Origin: Sphingobacteriales bacterium
GTDB lineage: Bacteria; Bacteroidota; Bacteroidia; Sphingobacteriales; Sphingobacteriaceae
Length of the DNA: 64,000 bases
Assembly (NCBI GenBank): GCA_028288165.1
Contig: JAQBOG010000039.1
Location: 186,001 to 250,000, forward strand
Direction of reading: 5' to 3'
Part shown: one piece after another, positions 61,804 through 64,000 of the stretch
How the letters are laid out: each line of letters opens with the position of its first letter
How positions within the stretch are numbered: position 1 is the stretch's first letter
Notes under the pieces: model-generated
Told to the model about the DNA's origin: nothing
What the model saw: the letters and a program-made list of their open reading frames with translations, nothing else
The model's database searches: none
Program-made: the position numbers and the translations under genes

Positions 61804-64000
61804 TTATTGCTTCATGCCATAGAGAGTACTTTCGTTCCCCCAGTTTTTATTTGGTTTGGGGCCCATTTCTAATTCAAGCTTTCCACCAGCCATTAGTTGC
61901 TCATGGGTAAACCATGTTGTGGTCAATACTTTTCCATTAAATTTAGAGCTTTGGATGTATTTATTTACGGTTGAAGCATTATTTGCAATAAGTGTAAATT
62001 GCTTACCATTCTTTAAATCAATAGTTACATTTTTAAAAACCGGACTTCCTATAGTGTAAACTGGTAATCCGGGCGTAACAGGATAAAAGCCCATTGAAGA
62101 AAACACTACAAATGCGGTCATACCTCCTCCATCTTCATCTCCTGGTATACCAAAAACGTTATCTTTAAACCAGGTGTCTAATAAAAAGCGAACACGTTTT
62201 TGTGTTTTCCATGGCGATGAAGTATAATTATATAAGTATGGAATATGGAAACTAGGTTCATTTCCCATGGAATACTGTCCAACAAGTCCCGTAGCATCTG
62301 GTAGTTTTGCCCAGAAAGCATATCTACTGCGATCTAAATCTTCACGAAAAAGTTGGTCTAATTTATTCTCAAAATTTTGCTTCCCTCCCATTAATCCGAT
62401 CAAGCCTGGTACATCGTGTTGCACTTGCCATAAATAGGTCCATCCGTTGTTTTCATCATAATAATCCCTTGCTCCCATTCCACCATCAAACTTAGGATCT
62501 ATGTTTATCCAATTGCCCGAATTATCTTTTGGTAAAAACATCTGTGTTTTTGTATCCCAAAGGTTTTTGTAGTTATTTGAACGGACATTAAATGTTTTAT
62601 AATCCTGCTGTTTACCTAAATCCTTTGCAAATTCACCCAAAGCCCAGTCATCATAACTATGCCCCAAAGTAATGGCAACTGCCTGCCTTTTTTCAAAAGG
62701 ATGCACCATTGAATCGGTTTCCTTTTCATCTATCTTAAGTGCCGGAAAAAAGCCATTTTTAACATAGAAATCATCCAAAGGTCCTTTTGGTCCATTACGC
62801 CAAGGAAGCATAGTAGCCGAGGTAGCATTTTTAAGCACGCCCTCATAAGCTTTTGGAACATCAAAATTCCGTAAGCCTTTTCGGTAAGCATCCAGAAAGG
62901 TAATAGTTGAATGAAAGCCATTCATACAAGCGTGATCGCCAAACAAAACAGGGAAAGTTGGCATCCATCCGCTTTGCTGATACATATTTACGTATGAATT
63001 AAGCATATCTTCTTCCTGCAAAGGATTTAAGATAGTTCTTAAAGGATGGTTTGCAAGGTAAGTGTCCCAAGTCCAATCATCCACATAAAACGGCCTTAGT
63101 GTATTGTGTATTTTATTGTCAAATCCACTATAATATTTTCCATCTTCGGTGATATCAACCATCCGTTCATAACAACGATATAAGGCTGTATAAAATGAAC
63201 GTTTCTGAGCCTCTGTCCCACCATTTACTTTAATTTGATTAATTACTTTAGACCAGCTTTCTTCTGCAGCTTTTTTCAACTGGTTAAAATCAGTTTTGGG
63301 CAATTCATTGTCAAAATTTTTCTTGGCCTGTTCTGCACTTACATAAGAAATGGCGTATTTAAACTCGATACTTTTTGAAGTATTTTTAGGGAAGCTAATC
63401 CAGACACGGATTCCCTTACCTGTAATTGAGCGGTTGTCAGATACCTGGTTATTTTTTAAAGTTCCTAAAGTAGCTCCGGCACTAAATACGCCGTACATGT
63501 ACACTTTAATATTATCATGGTATACTTCTGTACCAGTTATTTCCTTATCGGATATAAATTTAAATTCACTTTCGCCATTATTATACACTCCAAACAATAG
63601 GCTTTTAGATGTATTTTCTGGAAATTCGAACCGATAAAAACCCGTTTTTTTCCCAGGGGTAAATTCAACATTGATATCTTCATCAATTAAATAAGTAGAG
63701 TAATACCATGGTCGTGTAATTTCCAGATCATGATCAAACATTTGCTTCTCTTTCCATACGTTTGCAGATACCGCCTTACTTGTTGGCTTTATAGAAAAAA
63801 CTTCGCCAAGGCGATGAGAAACTATATTTAAAGGAAAGTTGGAAATCTGATCACTCATGTAATCAGTCCTTTGGGGAAACACCCGAATCATTTGGTTAGG
63901 CTGTTGAACTGTTGGCCGGGTTGGCTGTAACAATTGGCCAACATTTCCTATTGTTGGATCTACATACTTAAGATTACCAATACCTGCATTATCCTGTCCA
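61804..64000 (-). CDS. GH92 alpha-mannosidase (5' end beyond right edge)
   Basis: The frame continues to the right edge (GQDNAGIGNLKYVDPTIGNV, then GQLLQPTRPTVQQPNQMIRV), so the signal peptide is outside the window. The N-terminal beta-sandwich has FPLNIVSHRLGEVF. The (alpha/alpha)6 barrel has TWDTYLANHPLRTI, GHSYDDWALGEFA, MGNEPSFHIPYLYNY (the catalytic glutamate region of GH92) and GIPGDEDGGGMTAF (aspartates that, in GH92, act as base). GH92 enzymes are calcium-dependent inverting exo-alpha-mannosidases, mostly acting on alpha-1,2 or alpha-1,3 linkages of N-glycan or yeast mannan. It has its own probable terminator and is separate from the SusCD block by 1.2 kb. Confidence 0.93.
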   Translation of the reverse strand, partial: GQDNAGIGNLKYVDPTIGNVGQLLQPTRPTVQQPNQMIRVFPQRTDYMSDQISNFPLNIVSHRLGEVFSIKPTSKAVSANVWKEKQMFDHDLEITRPWYYSTYLIDEDINVEFTPGKKTGFYRFEFPENTSKSLLFGVYNNGESEFKFISDKEITGTEVYHDNIKVYMYGVFSAGATLGTLKNNQVSDNRSITGKGIRVWISFPKNTSKSIEFKYAISYVSAEQAKKNFDNELPKTDFNQLKKAAEESWSKVINQIKVNGGTEAQKRSFYTALYRCYERMVDITEDGKYYSGFDNKIHNTLRPFYVDDWTWDTYLANHPLRTILNPLQEEDMLNSYVNMYQQSGWMPTFPVLFGDHACMNGFHSTITFLDAYRKGLRNFDVPKAYEGVLKNATSATMLPWRNGPKGPLDDFYVKNGFFPALKIDEKETDSMVHPFEKRQAVAITLGHSYDDWALGEFAKDLGKQQDYKTFNVRSNNYKNLWDTKTQMFLPKDNSGNWINIDPKFDGGMGARDYYDENNGWTYLWQVQHDVPGLIGLMGGKQNFENKLDQLFREDLDRSRYAFWAKLPDATGLVGQYSMGNEPSFHIPYLYNYTSSPWKTQKRVRFLLDTWFKDNVFGIPGDEDGGGMTAFVVFSSMGFYPVTPGLPVYTIGSPVFKNVTIDLKNGKQFTLIANNASTVNKYIQSSKFNGKVLTTTWFTHEQLMAGGKLELEMGPKPNKNWGNESTLYGMKQ

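Overview
The window looks like chromosomal DNA of a Bacteroidota species, most likely Sphingobacteriaceae (Pedobacter/Mucilaginibacter-like). This rests on AT-rich sequence, weak ribosome-binding sites, two SusC/SusD pairs, FAS1-domain lipoproteins with CKK/CKR-type lipoprotein starts, and many secreted glycoside hydrolases. The genus assignment is inference. I saw no rRNA, tRNA, CRISPR array, phage gene or intact transposase.

Layout. (1) 1-8117 is a signalling block: a CheB-CheR fusion cut by the left edge, a histidine kinase with 13 tandem 21-residue coiled-coil repeats, two CheB-type methylesterases and a PAS histidine kinase on the other strand. No CheA, receptor or response regulator is seen. 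(2) 8118-12957 holds a SWIM/SNF2 helicase, two small hypothetical genes and repeat elements. (3) 12958-31428 is a carbohydrate region, almost all on the minus strand: a FucP-type transporter, a DUF5010-like/CBM6-like lipoprotein, a large GH2 enzyme, a plus-strand tandem alpha/beta-hydrolase, a sialate O-acetylesterase-like enzyme, two paralogous GH71/99-like proteins and a GH95-like enzyme. (4) 31903-33720 is a MEDS-PAS histidine kinase. (5) 34283-43131 encodes an SGNH hydrolase, an SGNH-alpha/beta-hydrolase fusion, a GH95 alpha-L-fucosidase and a second GH2. (6) 43685-60570 is an eight-gene minus-strand block: FAS1 lipoprotein, SusC, SusD, FAS1 lipoprotein, FAS1 lipoprotein, SusC, SusD, lipoprotein. 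It ends at a strong hairpin. (7) 61804-64000 is a GH92 alpha-mannosidase cut by the right edge.

Read together, 12.9-64 kb is a polysaccharide utilisation region. Surface SusC/SusD/FAS1 complexes would bind and import oligosaccharides. Periplasmic or surface GH2, GH95, GH92 and GH71/99-like enzymes plus esterases would remove fucose, mannose, beta-linked sugars and acyl groups. The FucP-like permease would take up the monosaccharide. The target appears to be a fucosylated, acylated, perhaps mannose-containing glycan, but the exact substrate cannot be read from sequence.

The intergenic DNA is unusually rich in small repeats. A hairpin element of about 76-100 bp is present in six copies, two of them nested in elements of about 180-200 bp with perfect terminal inverted repeats. 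A separate element of about 135 bp occurs three times, each time 59-90 bp upstream of a minus-strand start codon. There are also palindromes with compensatory changes and several short gene remnants.
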